DNA from: Sanguibacter suaedae
GTDB taxonomy: Bacteria; Actinomycetota; Actinomycetes; Actinomycetales; Cellulomonadaceae
Direction: 5' to 3'
Assembly: GCF_016342785.1 (NCBI RefSeq)
Contig: NZ_JAEINH010000012.1
Location: 1-64,000, forward strand
DNA: 64,000 bases
Under the pieces are notes generated by a model that saw only the letters and a list, made by a program, of their open reading frames with translations, searched no databases and had not been told where the DNA came from. Below are positions 17,303 through 25,365 of the stretch, piece after piece; position 1 is the stretch's first letter, and every line of letters starts with the position of its first letter. A program made the translations under genes and the position numbers.

Positions 17303-18514
17303 ATGGCCGCCACCCCTGCCGTCGGGCAGCACTCGCTGCGCGAGCAGAACCTCGCGGTGGTCGCCCGCGCCGTCTTCGAGGCCACCGCACCACCCTCCCG
17401 CGCCGACGTCGCCGCCGCGACCGGGCTCGCCCGCGCCACCGTCTCCGCGCTCGTCGACGGCCTCGTCGCCGGTGGGATCGTCGCCGAGCTCCCCCCTGTC
17501 GCCGCCCGCCGCGCAGGCCGCCCGGCCGTCCCGCTCACCCCCGCGGAGCACACCGTCGTGGGGGTCGGGCTGGAGGTCGCCGTCGACCGTCTCGAGGCCG
17601 TCGCCGTGGACCTCACCGGCACCGTCGTCGCCCAGGTGGCCGCCCCGGGCGACCACCACGACAGCGACCCGGGCACGGTCCTCGCGCTCCTCGCCGACCT
17701 CGCCGGCGACCTCGTCGCCGCGTGCCCCGCACCCGACGGCCGCCCGCTGCGCATCGCCGGGGCGCGGCTCGCCCTCCCCGGCCTCGTCGAGCCGCGCACC
17801 TCCACCCTGCGCGTCGCCCCCAACCTCGGCTGGGCGGACCTCTCCCCCGTCGACACTCGCCTCGTCTCCGAACGCCTCCGGGGGGCGCCCGTCGCCATCG
17901 GCAACGAGGCGAACCTCGCGGCTCTCGCACAGCTGGAGCACCGGCGTCCCCGGCCCGACGCGCCCCGCTCGTTCCTCTACGTCTCCGCCGACGTGGGCAT
18001 CGGGTCGGCCATCGTCCTCGACGGCGACGTGTTCCTCGGCGGGCGTGGATGGAGCGGCGAGCTCGGGCACGTCGTCGTCGACCCCCGCGGGCCCGCCTGC
18101 CAGTGCGGGTCCACCGGGTGCCTGGAGCAGTACGCCGGCAAGGACGCGCTCCTCGACGCCGCGGGCCTGCCCCGCGGCGTCGACGTCGCCGCCGCCCTGG
18201 CCGGGGCGCCGACGCCTGCCGCCGCGGACGCCCTGGAGCGCGCGGGCCACGCCCTCGGCAGCGCCCTGGCCGACTTCGTCAACCTCATCGACATCCACAC
18301 CGTGCTCCTCGGGGGCATGTACGCGCACCTGGCACCCGAGCTCGCACCCGTCATCCTCGCCCAGCTCGACGAGCACGTGCTCTCCGCGCCCTGGACCACG
18401 TTCGACGTGCGCCCGGCGCCCGTGGCGTCCGGCGCGGCGCCGCTCGGCGGGGCGCGGAGCGTCGTCCGGTCGGTCGTCGAGGACCCCGCCCCCTGGCTCG
18501 CCCCGTCGCCCTGA
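17303..18514 (+). CDS. xylR: ROK family transcriptional regulator (XylR type)
   Basis: The 403-residue protein has a winged helix-turn-helix at about residues 10-75 (PSRADVAAATGLARATVSAL, then a wing with RAGRPAVPL). A ROK sugar-kinase-like domain follows. The ROK signature includes GIGSAIVLDGDVFLGG, the glutamate-histidine motif GELGHVVVDP and the zinc-binding cluster CQCGSTGCLEQYAG near residue 268. Divergent location beside xylAB makes it the likely xylose-responsive repressor. In studied ROK regulators the sugar binds the kinase-like domain and releases DNA. The gene symbol rests on context. Confidence 0.88.
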   Translation: MAATPAVGQHSLREQNLAVVARAVFEATAPPSRADVAAATGLARATVSALVDGLVAGGIVAELPPVAARRAGRPAVPLTPAEHTVVGVGLEVAVDRLEAVAVDLTGTVVAQVAAPGDHHDSDPGTVLALLADLAGDLVAACPAPDGRPLRIAGARLALPGLVEPRTSTLRVAPNLGWADLSPVDTRLVSERLRGAPVAIGNEANLAALAQLEHRRPRPDAPRSFLYVSADVGIGSAIVLDGDVFLGGRGWSGELGHVVVDPRGPACQCGSTGCLEQYAGKDALLDAAGLPRGVDVAAALAGAPTPAAADALERAGHALGSALADFVNLIDIHTVLLGGMYAHLAPELAPVILAQLDEHVLSAPWTTFDVRPAPVASGAAPLGGARSVVRSVVEDPAPWLAPSP

Positions 18515-18783
18515 CGAGGGCCTTCAGCGGACCGCGACGTCGGGGCCCATCGTGAAAAATCAACGACCAGAGGAATGTCGCAGGTTTCATTGACCCGGTG
18601 CGCACGCACTGCTTGTATGTGATCCGTCAGACATCTCGCTCGAGCACACCGACGACGGCGTCCACGAGCACTCCGGATCACCGACGGGCATTTCCGAGGA
18701 TCCGCACCTCTGTTGCTCCCCACCATTCTTTGTCATTCCGGCCGCTCCCGCGCGCCCGGAAGTCCACAGCGAGAGGAATCGCC
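18515..18783 (+). other. Intergenic region of lower GC content
   Basis: These 269 bases hold no gene that I can support. Runs such as GTGAAAAATCAACG (from 18552) and CCATTCTTTGTCATT (from 18723) are far richer in A+T than the flanks. That suggests either a promoter region for the following gene or a border of acquired DNA. A GAGAGGAAT site precedes the next start codon. Confidence 0.4.
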
Positions 18784-20121
18784 ATGCCCATTCCCCGACG
18801 GAAGATCCCCGCACAGCTCGCGACCGCGACCCCCACGGAGCTCACCGTGGACGATCTCAAGCGGCAGCTCACCGACATCGGTCTCACCTGCCCCGACTCC
18901 GCCGAGGACAAGCTCCAGGAGTACATCACGGAGGTCGAGTCGCAGCTGCAGCGCGGGTCGACCGAGACCCTCGCGATCCTGCGCCCGGCGACGGACCCCA
19001 CACGCCTGGCAGCGGGCCTCGGGGCGCTCCACGAGGACTGGGAGAAGTCCTCGGAGGGCAACTGGACACCGGACGCCACCGGCTTCGGGTACGGGCCGGA
19101 CCTCGAGTACATCCAGTTCCCCACGCACTTCGACTGGCTCGCCGCGAACAACCCGAGGTTCGCCGGTGTCGCGAACTCACCCCCGACGTACACGGGGGAC
19201 TTCGACAGCGTGAGCGCCGTGAAGATGCTTTTCGTCAACGTCGCTCTCGACGCATCCTCGACCTTGGTCAAAGGCCTCGACAAGGCGTCCATGCAATCGG
19301 TCCTCAGCAATGCGATCTCCCCGCTCTCGGACGCGAACGCCAAGAATTACGAGCCCGGGCCCGACACCCGGGTGATCTTCCTCGTCGAGAATTACGACCC
19401 GTCGACGCAGGAGGCGGACGCCATCGGCGTGCTCACCATCTGGTGGGACCTGAAGATCCACGACTACAAGAAGAAGAGCAAGGACGACCCGAAGCACCGG
19501 ACGTCCCTCGAGGTACGAGCCCGCTCCGTCCTCTACTCCTCGGTGGAGGAGCTCAAGGCGGACGTCCTCGCGGTCGAGACGCACTTCAAGTCCAACGCCT
19601 TCATGATGATCCCGAAGCCCACGACCGAGGTGACGATCTTCGAGAAGCGCCCCCCGGCGACCCGGGACACCTTCGTCCACAGCCTGCCGAAGGTCGCCAC
19701 GGAGGACTCTCTCCAGGCGATCGTCCTCTTCGCGCCGAACCTGCAGAACGTCGGGTGCATCGACAACACCGCGTCACCGACGACCACCACGTACAGCAAG
19801 AGCATCACGAGCGGCTTCACGTTCTCCACGACGCAGACGCTCGGCGCGGAGGCAGCGTTCGAGGCCACCGTGCTCGTCGCGAAGGTCAACTTCAAGGTGA
19901 CCTTCAGCATCTCCTTCACCGAGCAGTGGTCGGAGGAGACGACCGAGACCTTCAGCTTCTCGGTCCCGCCCGGTGAGAAGGCCTTCACCTACCAGGGATA
20001 CCTTCTCGCGCAGATCCTCACGTTCGACGCAGCGACCGGCACCTACTCGTACGGCAAGCCCGCACGGTTCGTGACGAACATCCTCACGACGAGCGCAGAG
20101 CCGCTCGTCGACCCCACCTGA
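18784..20121 (+). CDS. Candidate aerolysin/ETX-MTX2-like beta-pore-forming protein
   Basis: No close family comes to mind for this 445-residue protein, but its C-terminal half looks like the pore-forming module of aerolysin-fold toxins. From about residue 330 comes a Ser/Thr-rich strand (TTTTYSKSITSGFTFSTT). An alternating-hydrophobicity stretch follows (AAFEATVLVAKVNFKVTF, about 356-373), flanked by more Ser/Thr strands (EETTETFSFS). The turn VPPGEKAFTYQGYLLAQIL comes next; VPPG followed by long beta strands is typical of the ETX/MTX2 group. Residues 1-70 are helical and charged, and no signal peptide is seen, so release may be by lysis or another route. Composition upstream is unlike the neighbours. 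It is a single gene followed by a strong hairpin. The fold assignment is inference from pattern only. Confidence 0.55.
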   Translation: MPIPRRKIPAQLATATPTELTVDDLKRQLTDIGLTCPDSAEDKLQEYITEVESQLQRGSTETLAILRPATDPTRLAAGLGALHEDWEKSSEGNWTPDATGFGYGPDLEYIQFPTHFDWLAANNPRFAGVANSPPTYTGDFDSVSAVKMLFVNVALDASSTLVKGLDKASMQSVLSNAISPLSDANAKNYEPGPDTRVIFLVENYDPSTQEADAIGVLTIWWDLKIHDYKKKSKDDPKHRTSLEVRARSVLYSSVEELKADVLAVETHFKSNAFMMIPKPTTEVTIFEKRPPATRDTFVHSLPKVATEDSLQAIVLFAPNLQNVGCIDNTASPTTTTYSKSITSGFTFSTTQTLGAEAAFEATVLVAKVNFKVTFSISFTEQWSEETTETFSFSVPPGEKAFTYQGYLLAQILTFDAATGTYSYGKPARFVTNILTTSAEPLVDPT

Positions 20122-20131
20122 CGGTGGGAGC

Positions 20132-20162
20132 CGGGTGTCGGCTCTCCAGGAGCCGACACCCG
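20132..20162 (+). terminator. Hairpin terminator
   Basis: A perfect 13-bp stem (CGGGTGTCGGCTC at 20132-20144 and its complement at 20150-20162) with a five-base loop lies 10 bases after the stop codon of the aerolysin-like gene. There is no T-run, which is common in actinobacteria. Confidence 0.75.
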
Positions 20163-20213
20163 CGCGACCCCGCACGACGTGCCACGTCACCTTCGGTCGG
20201 TATCGTCACCCCC

Positions 20214-20249
20214 ATGCACGATGACGACCACGCAGGCGCTGCGCGATGA
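20214..20249 (+). CDS. Possible 11-codon upstream ORF of the phytochrome gene
   Basis: An ATG at 20214 opens an 11-residue frame (MHDDDHAGAAR) whose TGA (20247-20249) overlaps the phytochrome ATG (20246) as ATGA. TATCGT at 20201-20206 lies seven bases before it, compatible with a leaderless start. The phytochrome gene itself lacks a clear ribosome-binding site, so translation through this mini-ORF could couple initiation. Speculative. Confidence 0.3.
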   Translation: MHDDDHAGAAR

Positions 20250-22501
20250 CGCCACCCCCGGACGCACCGGGAACCCTCCTCTCCCCCGGCGAGCCCGTCG
20301 ACCTCGACAACTGTGCGCGCGAGCCCATCCACGTGCCGGGCCGCATCCAGCCGCGGGGCTGCCTCCTCGCCGTGCGGCTGGACGACTGGGTGGTCGTGCA
20401 GTGCTCCGAGAACGTCGAGCAGCACCTCGGCCTCCCCCCGGCCTCGGTCCTCGGCAACCCGCTCTCCGCAGCCCTGGGGGCCGACAACGCCGACGCCCTC
20501 GCCCGTCACGTGCGGATCGCGTCGACGCTCCACGACCGCAACCCCCTGGTGCTGACGGTGGGCCCCGAAGACCGCAGGTCCGTCGTCGACGCGATCCTCC
20601 ACCGCGCCCCCGGGCCCGACTCGATCCTCGTCGTCGAGCTCGAGGCCGTCGACGGCCCGCGACCCCTGACCTTCGCCAACACGTACCAGGCCGTCCGTGA
20701 CGCGGTCGCCGAGCTGAACACCGCGTCGTCCCTCCAGGCCGTCGTGGACGTCGCCGCCCGACGCGTCCGAGAGCTCACCGGGTTCGACCGCGTGATGATC
20801 TACCGCTTCGACGCCGACTACAACGGCGAGGTGATCGCCGAGGCCAAGCAGGCGGACCTCAACTCGTTCCACGGCCTGCACTACCCGGCGTCGGACATCC
20901 CCGCGCAGGCGCGGTCGCTGTACGAGAAGAACTGGATCCGGCTCATCGCGGACGTCGGGTACGTCCCGTCGCTCGTGGTGCCCACGGACAACCCCGTGTC
21001 CGGCAGCCCCCTGGACCTCACCTTCTCGACGCTGCGCAGCGTCTCCCCCATCCACGTGGAATACCTGCAGAACATGGGCGTCCGGGCGTCCATGTCCATC
21101 TCGCTGCTGCGCGAGGGCAAGCTGTGGGGGCTCATCGCGTGCCACCACTACTCCGGCCCCCACGAGCCGCCGTACACCGTGCGCGCGGCGGCCGAGTTCC
21201 TCGGGTCGACGCTCTCGCTGCGCCTCGTGGCACAGGTGGAGGAGGACCGGATCGCGGAGTCGCGGCGCGCTGCTCGGCTCCTCGCGGACCTCGTCGCCCG
21301 CAGCCGCGACGAGGACCGTCCGCTCACGGAGAGCCTCACGGCGACGCGGAGCCTCCTGGACCTCGTCCGCGCCGACGGGGTCCTCGTCTCCGCCGAGGGC
21401 GCGGTCGCGACGGCCGGTGCGGTCCCGGACGAGGAGACGTGCCGTGCGACGGCCCGCTGGGCCGCCGCGCAGGGCGACGAGGTGGTCGTCACCGACGCCC
21501 TGCGGCTCGCCGCACCCGACCTCGACGTGTCACCGGAGGCCGCGGGCGTCCTCGCCGCCGTGCTCCCCGGCGACGAGGTCGTCGTCTGGTTCCGTCACGA
21601 GGCGTCGCGCGACGTCGACTGGGGCGGCGACCCGCACAACAAGGCGATCGCCCACCGGGAGGGCGACACGGTCCGGCTGAGCCCTCGACGGTCGTTCGAC
21701 CGCTGGCGCGAGGTGGTCCGTGACCACAGCGCCCCGTGGGACGACGAGGTCGTGGAGGCCGCGACCACGCTCCGCAGCCACCTCGTCGAGGCCCTGTACC
21801 TCCGCGGACGACGCGACCTCCGCGCCGCTGAGGCCATGCAGCGCAGCATGCTCCCAGCGTCGCTGCCCACGCTCGACGGCTGGTCGCTGTCCGCCCGCTA
21901 CCTGCCCGCCGACGGTGGCCGCGTGGGCGGGGACTGGTACGACGCCCTCCTGCTGCCCGACGGTCGTCTCGCGGTCATCGTCGGGGACGTCGCGGGCCAC
22001 GGTCTCGAGGCGGCGGCCTCCATGGGTCAGCTGCGGAACGCGCTGCGGGCGCTCATCGTCCAGGAGGGGTCTCCGTCCGGTGCGCTCACGGCGCTCGACG
22101 CGATCGTCCGGTGGACGCTGCCCGACCAGCACGCCACCGTGCTCGTCGCCGTCGTGGACCTGTCCACCGGTGACGTCGAGTACGCGTCGGCGGGACACCT
22201 GTCGCCGCTGCTCCTCGGCCCGGGCGGCACGTCCGCCTGGCCGGACCCTCTCGGATCCCCTCCTCTCGGGGTCGTGAGCGTCCCGACGGCCTCGCGGCAC
22301 GCCACCATCTCGGCCGGTGGTGGCATCGCGCTCTTCAGCGACGGGCTGGTGGAGCGACGCACGGAGTCGATCGACGTCGGTGTGCAGCGCCTGCAACGTT
22401 CGCTCGCCGGGAGAGGCGGTCTCGACGCGGCCATGGGCGCCGCTCAGGAGGTGGACGCGTTCGACGACGCGACGCTGCTCCTCCTGTGCCGGGACGAGTG
22501 A
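20246..22501 (+). CDS. Bacteriophytochrome with PP2C/SpoIIE phosphatase output
   Basis: This 751-residue red/far-red light sensor has the phytochrome photosensory core PAS-GAF-PHY and a SpoIIE-like phosphatase. The N-terminal LDNCAREPIHVPGRIQPRG holds the biliverdin-attaching Cys of bacteriophytochromes (C23). The GAF domain shows FDRVMIYRFD, PASDIPAQARSLY (near 213) and SPIHVEYLQNMGVRASMSIS with the chromophore-contacting His. The PHY tongue has the PRRSF motif near residue 480. The last 230 residues begin with AEAMQRSMLPASLP and hold the metal-binding GGDWYD and GDVAGHG, so the phosphatase appears active. Instead of a histidine kinase the light signal should control dephosphorylation of a STAS protein; one is encoded 21 bases away on the other strand. 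No haem oxygenase gene is in the window. Confidence 0.92.
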   Translation: MTPPPDAPGTLLSPGEPVDLDNCAREPIHVPGRIQPRGCLLAVRLDDWVVVQCSENVEQHLGLPPASVLGNPLSAALGADNADALARHVRIASTLHDRNPLVLTVGPEDRRSVVDAILHRAPGPDSILVVELEAVDGPRPLTFANTYQAVRDAVAELNTASSLQAVVDVAARRVRELTGFDRVMIYRFDADYNGEVIAEAKQADLNSFHGLHYPASDIPAQARSLYEKNWIRLIADVGYVPSLVVPTDNPVSGSPLDLTFSTLRSVSPIHVEYLQNMGVRASMSISLLREGKLWGLIACHHYSGPHEPPYTVRAAAEFLGSTLSLRLVAQVEEDRIAESRRAARLLADLVARSRDEDRPLTESLTATRSLLDLVRADGVLVSAEGAVATAGAVPDEETCRATARWAAAQGDEVVVTDALRLAAPDLDVSPEAAGVLAAVLPGDEVVVWFRHEASRDVDWGGDPHNKAIAHREGDTVRLSPRRSFDRWREVVRDHSAPWDDEVVEAATTLRSHLVEALYLRGRRDLRAAEAMQRSMLPASLPTLDGWSLSARYLPADGGRVGGDWYDALLLPDGRLAVIVGDVAGHGLEAAASMGQLRNALRALIVQEGSPSGALTALDAIVRWTLPDQHATVLVAVVDLSTGDVEYASAGHLSPLLLGPGGTSAWPDPLGSPPLGVVSVPTASRHATISAGGGIALFSDGLVERRTESIDVGVQRLQRSLAGRGGLDAAMGAAQEVDAFDDATLLLLCRDE

Positions 22502-22522
22502 TCCGTCCCGGAACGTCGAGGG

Positions 22523-22861
22523 TCACTCGCCGCTGTCGGGCCCGTCCTGGAAGTCGAAGAGCGATGTGAGTCCTGTCACATCGATGATCCAACGGGCCCG
22601 CTCGGGCACCGCCACGAGCTGAGGCTTCTCGCCGTCCGGGGAGGCCTTGATGGCGTCGTAGAGGATCCGCAGACCGCTGGAGTCGAGGAAGGTCACGTCG
22701 GTCATGTCGATCCGCACGGCCTCCTCGGCGGTGCGCCCAGGGGCCCAGACCTCGCGGAACCGTGCGTGCACGTCGATGTCGATCTCACCGGTGAGGACCC
22801 ACCTGTGCTCGTGCGCCTCGTCCAGAGCGAACGACCCGCTCGCGGTTCCTACCTCAGTCAT
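22523..22861 (-). CDS. STAS-domain anti-sigma factor antagonist
   Basis: The 112-residue product is a single STAS domain of the SpoIIAA/RsbV type. The phosphorylation loop VTFLDSSGLRILYDAI near residues 57-72 has the conserved Asp-Ser-Ser, so the regulatory serine is present. In known partner switches the unphosphorylated protein binds the anti-sigma kinase and frees the sigma factor; a PP2C phosphatase resets it. It is convergent with the phytochrome-phosphatase gene and divergent from the kinase gene, so all three parts of a switch sit together. No sigma factor gene is nearby. Confidence 0.9.
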   Translation of the reverse strand: MTEVGTASGSFALDEAHEHRWVLTGEIDIDVHARFREVWAPGRTAEEAVRIDMTDVTFLDSSGLRILYDAIKASPDGEKPQLVAVPERARWIIDVTGLTSLFDFQDGPDSGE

Positions 22862-23006
22862 GGCCCACCCTCACGCGTCTCGCACCGTCGACTCGTCATC
22901 TTCCCAGATGACCGGCCTCCCAGCGACAGCACGACCGTGGCGCGCAGGGACCTCGCGGCGGTGGCATAGTACGAGTTCCTGCCAGACGATCACGAGGAGC
23001 GCACCT

Positions 23007-23486
23007 GTGAGTGAGCTGAAGGCAACCCGTCCTCCGGAGCGCTTCGGCCAGCGGAGCACGTGGGTGCTCGACTCGACCGACGGCCTCGCGCGACTCCGCG
23101 GGTCGCTCTACGAGGAGCTCACCGGCACCTCCTGGAGCAAGGGCTCGTCGCTCGACGAGGTCCCCGAGAAGATGGTGCTCGTCGTGAGCGAGCTCGCGAC
23201 CAACGCCCTGCGCCACGGAAAGCCCCCGACCATCGTCACGCTCATGTCGGACGGCACCGAGTACCTCCTCGACGTGGCCGACCACGACACGGAGTCCATC
23301 CCCGCCCTCGCGGCGGCGCGCCTGCCCGGGGAGGGCGGGTTCGGCCTGCTCCTCGCCCAGCGGCTCGCGATCGACGTCGGCTGGTACGTGACCGACCGCA
23401 CCAAGCACATCTGGGCGCGGTTCCCGGCGAACGAGGCGGTCAACGCCCTCGACAGGAACCCGCTCCACCAGCGCGCCGAGGGCTGA
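23007..23486 (+). CDS. Anti-sigma factor / HATPase (RsbW-like)
   Basis: This 159-residue protein has the GHKL ATPase fold of RsbW/SpoIIAB anti-sigma kinases. The N-box is VVSELATNALRHGKPP near residues 57-72, the G1-like region is LLDVADHDTESIP, and the G2-like GEGGFGLLLAQRLAIDVGW lies near 111-129. The GTG at 23007 was chosen; it follows GAGGAGC at a fitting distance. It probably binds a sigma factor or phosphorylates the STAS protein encoded just upstream on the opposite strand. Family assignment is good; its partner sigma factor is unknown. Confidence 0.87.
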   Translation: MSELKATRPPERFGQRSTWVLDSTDGLARLRGSLYEELTGTSWSKGSSLDEVPEKMVLVVSELATNALRHGKPPTIVTLMSDGTEYLLDVADHDTESIPALAAARLPGEGGFGLLLAQRLAIDVGWYVTDRTKHIWARFPANEAVNALDRNPLHQRAEG

Positions 23487-23511
23487 GCCCGCGCCCGACG
23501 GTGGGCACGTA

Positions 23512-23539
23512 CCGGGTGAGCCGCTCGCGGCTCACCCGG
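23512..23539. terminator. Bidirectional hairpin terminator
   Basis: CCGGGTGAGCCG (23512-23523) pairs perfectly with 23528-23539 around a CTCG loop. It lies between the convergent HATPase and ThuA-like genes and overlaps the stop codon of the latter, so it could serve both strands. Confidence 0.7.
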
Positions 23540-24233
23540 CCAGCAGCCATCCGACCTCGGACGCGAGGAGCGCCCGGCGCGACGGCGAGTCGTACGACCG
23601 CACGTCGTGGCCCAGCGCGTCGTAGACGAGACGCGCTGCCCCACCATCACGTACCCACACGACGGGGTGGTCCACCCCGTCGTGCCGCTGCGTGACGAGG
23701 ACGCGGACGTCCTGCGACACGCGGAGGAACGAGTAGCGCTCGTCGAAGGCGACGATCCGCGCCCGGTCACCGTCCTGCGCGCCGGCGACCGCCGGGTGCG
23801 CTGCGTCGACGACCTCGAAGGTCGCCTCGTCGATGGGCGGGTGCATGGACGCGCCGTCCACCCACCGCCCCCCGAGGACACGCTCCCAGTGCGGGCTGTC
23901 CGCGAACGTGTTCGCGGCCTGGTGCAGGGCGAGCACGGGCTGCCCGGCGTCGGCCCAGCGACGAAGGGCCTCGTGGAACGGCACCCACGTCGCGTCGTCG
24001 CCGTCGAAACCGGGATCGGACCTGCCCGACGCGCAGTTCACCACGAGGAGGTCGAACGCGTCGACGTCGTCGAGGGCGTCCGGGAACGACCCGCGGACGA
24101 CCACCTCGCCGACCGCGTCCACCGTGCCCCGGAGGACGTCGGCGACGCGGTGGGAGGTGGCCGCCATGTCGTGCCACGGGTCCTCGTACCGGCCGCGGCC
24201 GGACAGGACGAGGACCCGTGCGCTGCGCGTCAC
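23532..24233 (-). CDS. ThuA-like domain protein
   Basis: The 233-residue protein has the ThuA (trehalose utilisation) domain, a class I glutamine-amidotransferase-like fold. Signs are the first strand ARVLVLSGRGRYEDPWHDM, DAFDLLVVNCASGRSD, and the conserved LALHQAANTFADSPHWERVLGGRW and DERYSF near residue 167. GTG 24233 is chosen because it puts the first beta strand at the N-terminus and lies seven bases behind the stop of the reductase gene, giving a coupled pair. ThuA homologues modify disaccharides or hexose derivatives by 3-keto chemistry in some systems; here the partners are an aldo/keto reductase and a sugar-phosphate aldolase under a rhamnose-type operator. Reaction unknown. Confidence 0.82.
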   Translation of the reverse strand: MTRSARVLVLSGRGRYEDPWHDMAATSHRVADVLRGTVDAVGEVVVRGSFPDALDDVDAFDLLVVNCASGRSDPGFDGDDATWVPFHEALRRWADAGQPVLALHQAANTFADSPHWERVLGGRWVDGASMHPPIDEATFEVVDAAHPAVAGAQDGDRARIVAFDERYSFLRVSQDVRVLVTQRHDGVDHPVVWVRDGGAARLVYDALGHDVRSYDSPSRRALLASEVGWLLAG

Positions 24234-24240
24234 CGCTGCC

Positions 24241-25290
24241 TCAGAACGTGGTGCCGTGGACGGCGAGCGGCTCGATCGCGGCGACCTCGTCGGCCGTGAG
24301 CGGGGCCGCGTGCGCGGCGGCGACGTTGTCCTCGAGCTGCGCCACGCTGCTCGCCCCGATGAGCGCCGACGTGACGCGGTCGTCGCGCAGCACCCAGGTG
24401 AGGGCGAGCTGGGCGAGGGACTGCCCGCGGCCCTTCGCGATCTCGTCGAGGGCGCGGGCACGGGACAGGTAGTCCTCGTTGATGCGCTCGGGCTTGAGGA
24501 AGTGCCCGACGGCGGCGCGCGAGTCCTTGGGGATCTCCCCGGACAGGTAGCGGCCGGTGAGCAGGCCCTGGTGCAGCGGCGAGAAGACGATCATGCCGAT
24601 GCCCAGGTCGCCGACGGTGTCCAGGAGGGACTCGCCGGTGGCGTCCGGTGCGTCCTCGACGCCGGCGTCGGGGAGCTCGACGTGGCGGTTGAACATCGAG
24701 TAGCTCGGCTGGTGGATGAGGAGCGGGGTGCCGAGGTCGGCGAGCACCTGCTGGGCGACGCGCGTCTGGGCGGGCGTGTAGTTGGAGATGCCCGCGTAGA
24801 GGGCGCGCCCGCTCGTCACCGCGGTGTGCAGCGCCCCCATGGTCTCCTCGATGGGGACGGACGGGTCCGGCCGGTGCGAGTAGAAGATGTCGACGTACTC
24901 GAGGCCCGTGCGCTCGAGCGACTGGTCGAGCGACGCGAGGAGGTACTTGCGGGAGCCGCCGTCGCCGTAGGGCCCGGGCCACATGTCGTAGCCGGCCTTG
25001 CTGGAGATCACGAGCTCGTCGCGGTACGGGCGGAGGTCGGCGGCCATGTGGCGGCCGAAGTTCTCCTCGGCCGAACCGTAGGGCGGCCCGTAGTTGTTGG
25101 CGAGGTCGAAGTGCGTGATGCCGAGGTCGAACGCACGGCGCAGCACCGCGCGCTGCGTCTCGAAGGGGGTGGTGTCCCCGAAGTTGTGCCAGAGGCCGAG
25201 GGACAGGGCGGGGAGGTCGAGGCCGCTGCGGCCGGCCCGCCGGTAGGGCATCCGGGAGTAGCGGTCGTCGTCTGCGCTGTAGTGGGTCAC
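24241..25290 (-). CDS. Aldo/keto reductase, L-glyceraldehyde-3-phosphate reductase-like
   Basis: This 349-residue enzyme closely resembles the YghZ/GpR subgroup. Matching features are MPYRRAGRSGLDLPALSLGLWHN cut by the usual FGD, DLANNYGPPYGSAEENFG with the catalytic Asp and Tyr, SSKAGYDMWPGPYGDGGSR with the Lys, and DIFYSHRPDP with the His. It should reduce short phosphorylated or hydroxylated aldehydes with NADPH. The gene lies between a class II aldolase gene upstream and the ThuA-like gene downstream (seven-base gap). Since an aldolase of this class can release lactaldehyde, reduction of that aldehyde is a reasonable guess. A 38-base perfect palindrome sits 31 bases upstream. Confidence 0.9.
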   Translation of the reverse strand: MTHYSADDDRYSRMPYRRAGRSGLDLPALSLGLWHNFGDTTPFETQRAVLRRAFDLGITHFDLANNYGPPYGSAEENFGRHMAADLRPYRDELVISSKAGYDMWPGPYGDGGSRKYLLASLDQSLERTGLEYVDIFYSHRPDPSVPIEETMGALHTAVTSGRALYAGISNYTPAQTRVAQQVLADLGTPLLIHQPSYSMFNRHVELPDAGVEDAPDATGESLLDTVGDLGIGMIVFSPLHQGLLTGRYLSGEIPKDSRAAVGHFLKPERINEDYLSRARALDEIAKGRGQSLAQLALTWVLRDDRVTSALIGASSVAQLEDNVAAAHAAPLTADEVAAIEPLAVHGTTF

Positions 25291-25321
25291 GTCCCGATCA
25301 TGGCACGACGAGCGCGCCCCG

Positions 25322-25359
25322 GACAGACCGGTCTCGAATCGATTCGAGACCGGTCTGTC
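25322..25359. repeat. Perfect 38-bp palindrome: terminator and/or operator
   Basis: The 38 bases are exactly self-complementary. They lie six bases after the aldolase stop codon and 31 bases before the reductase start. As RNA they would form a 17-bp stem with a four-base loop, a strong terminator or processing signal. The centre reads CGAATCGATTCG, close to the rhamnose-type operator TGAATCGTTTCA, so it may also bind the LacI regulator. Confidence 0.7.
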
Positions 25360-25365
25360 GCACAG

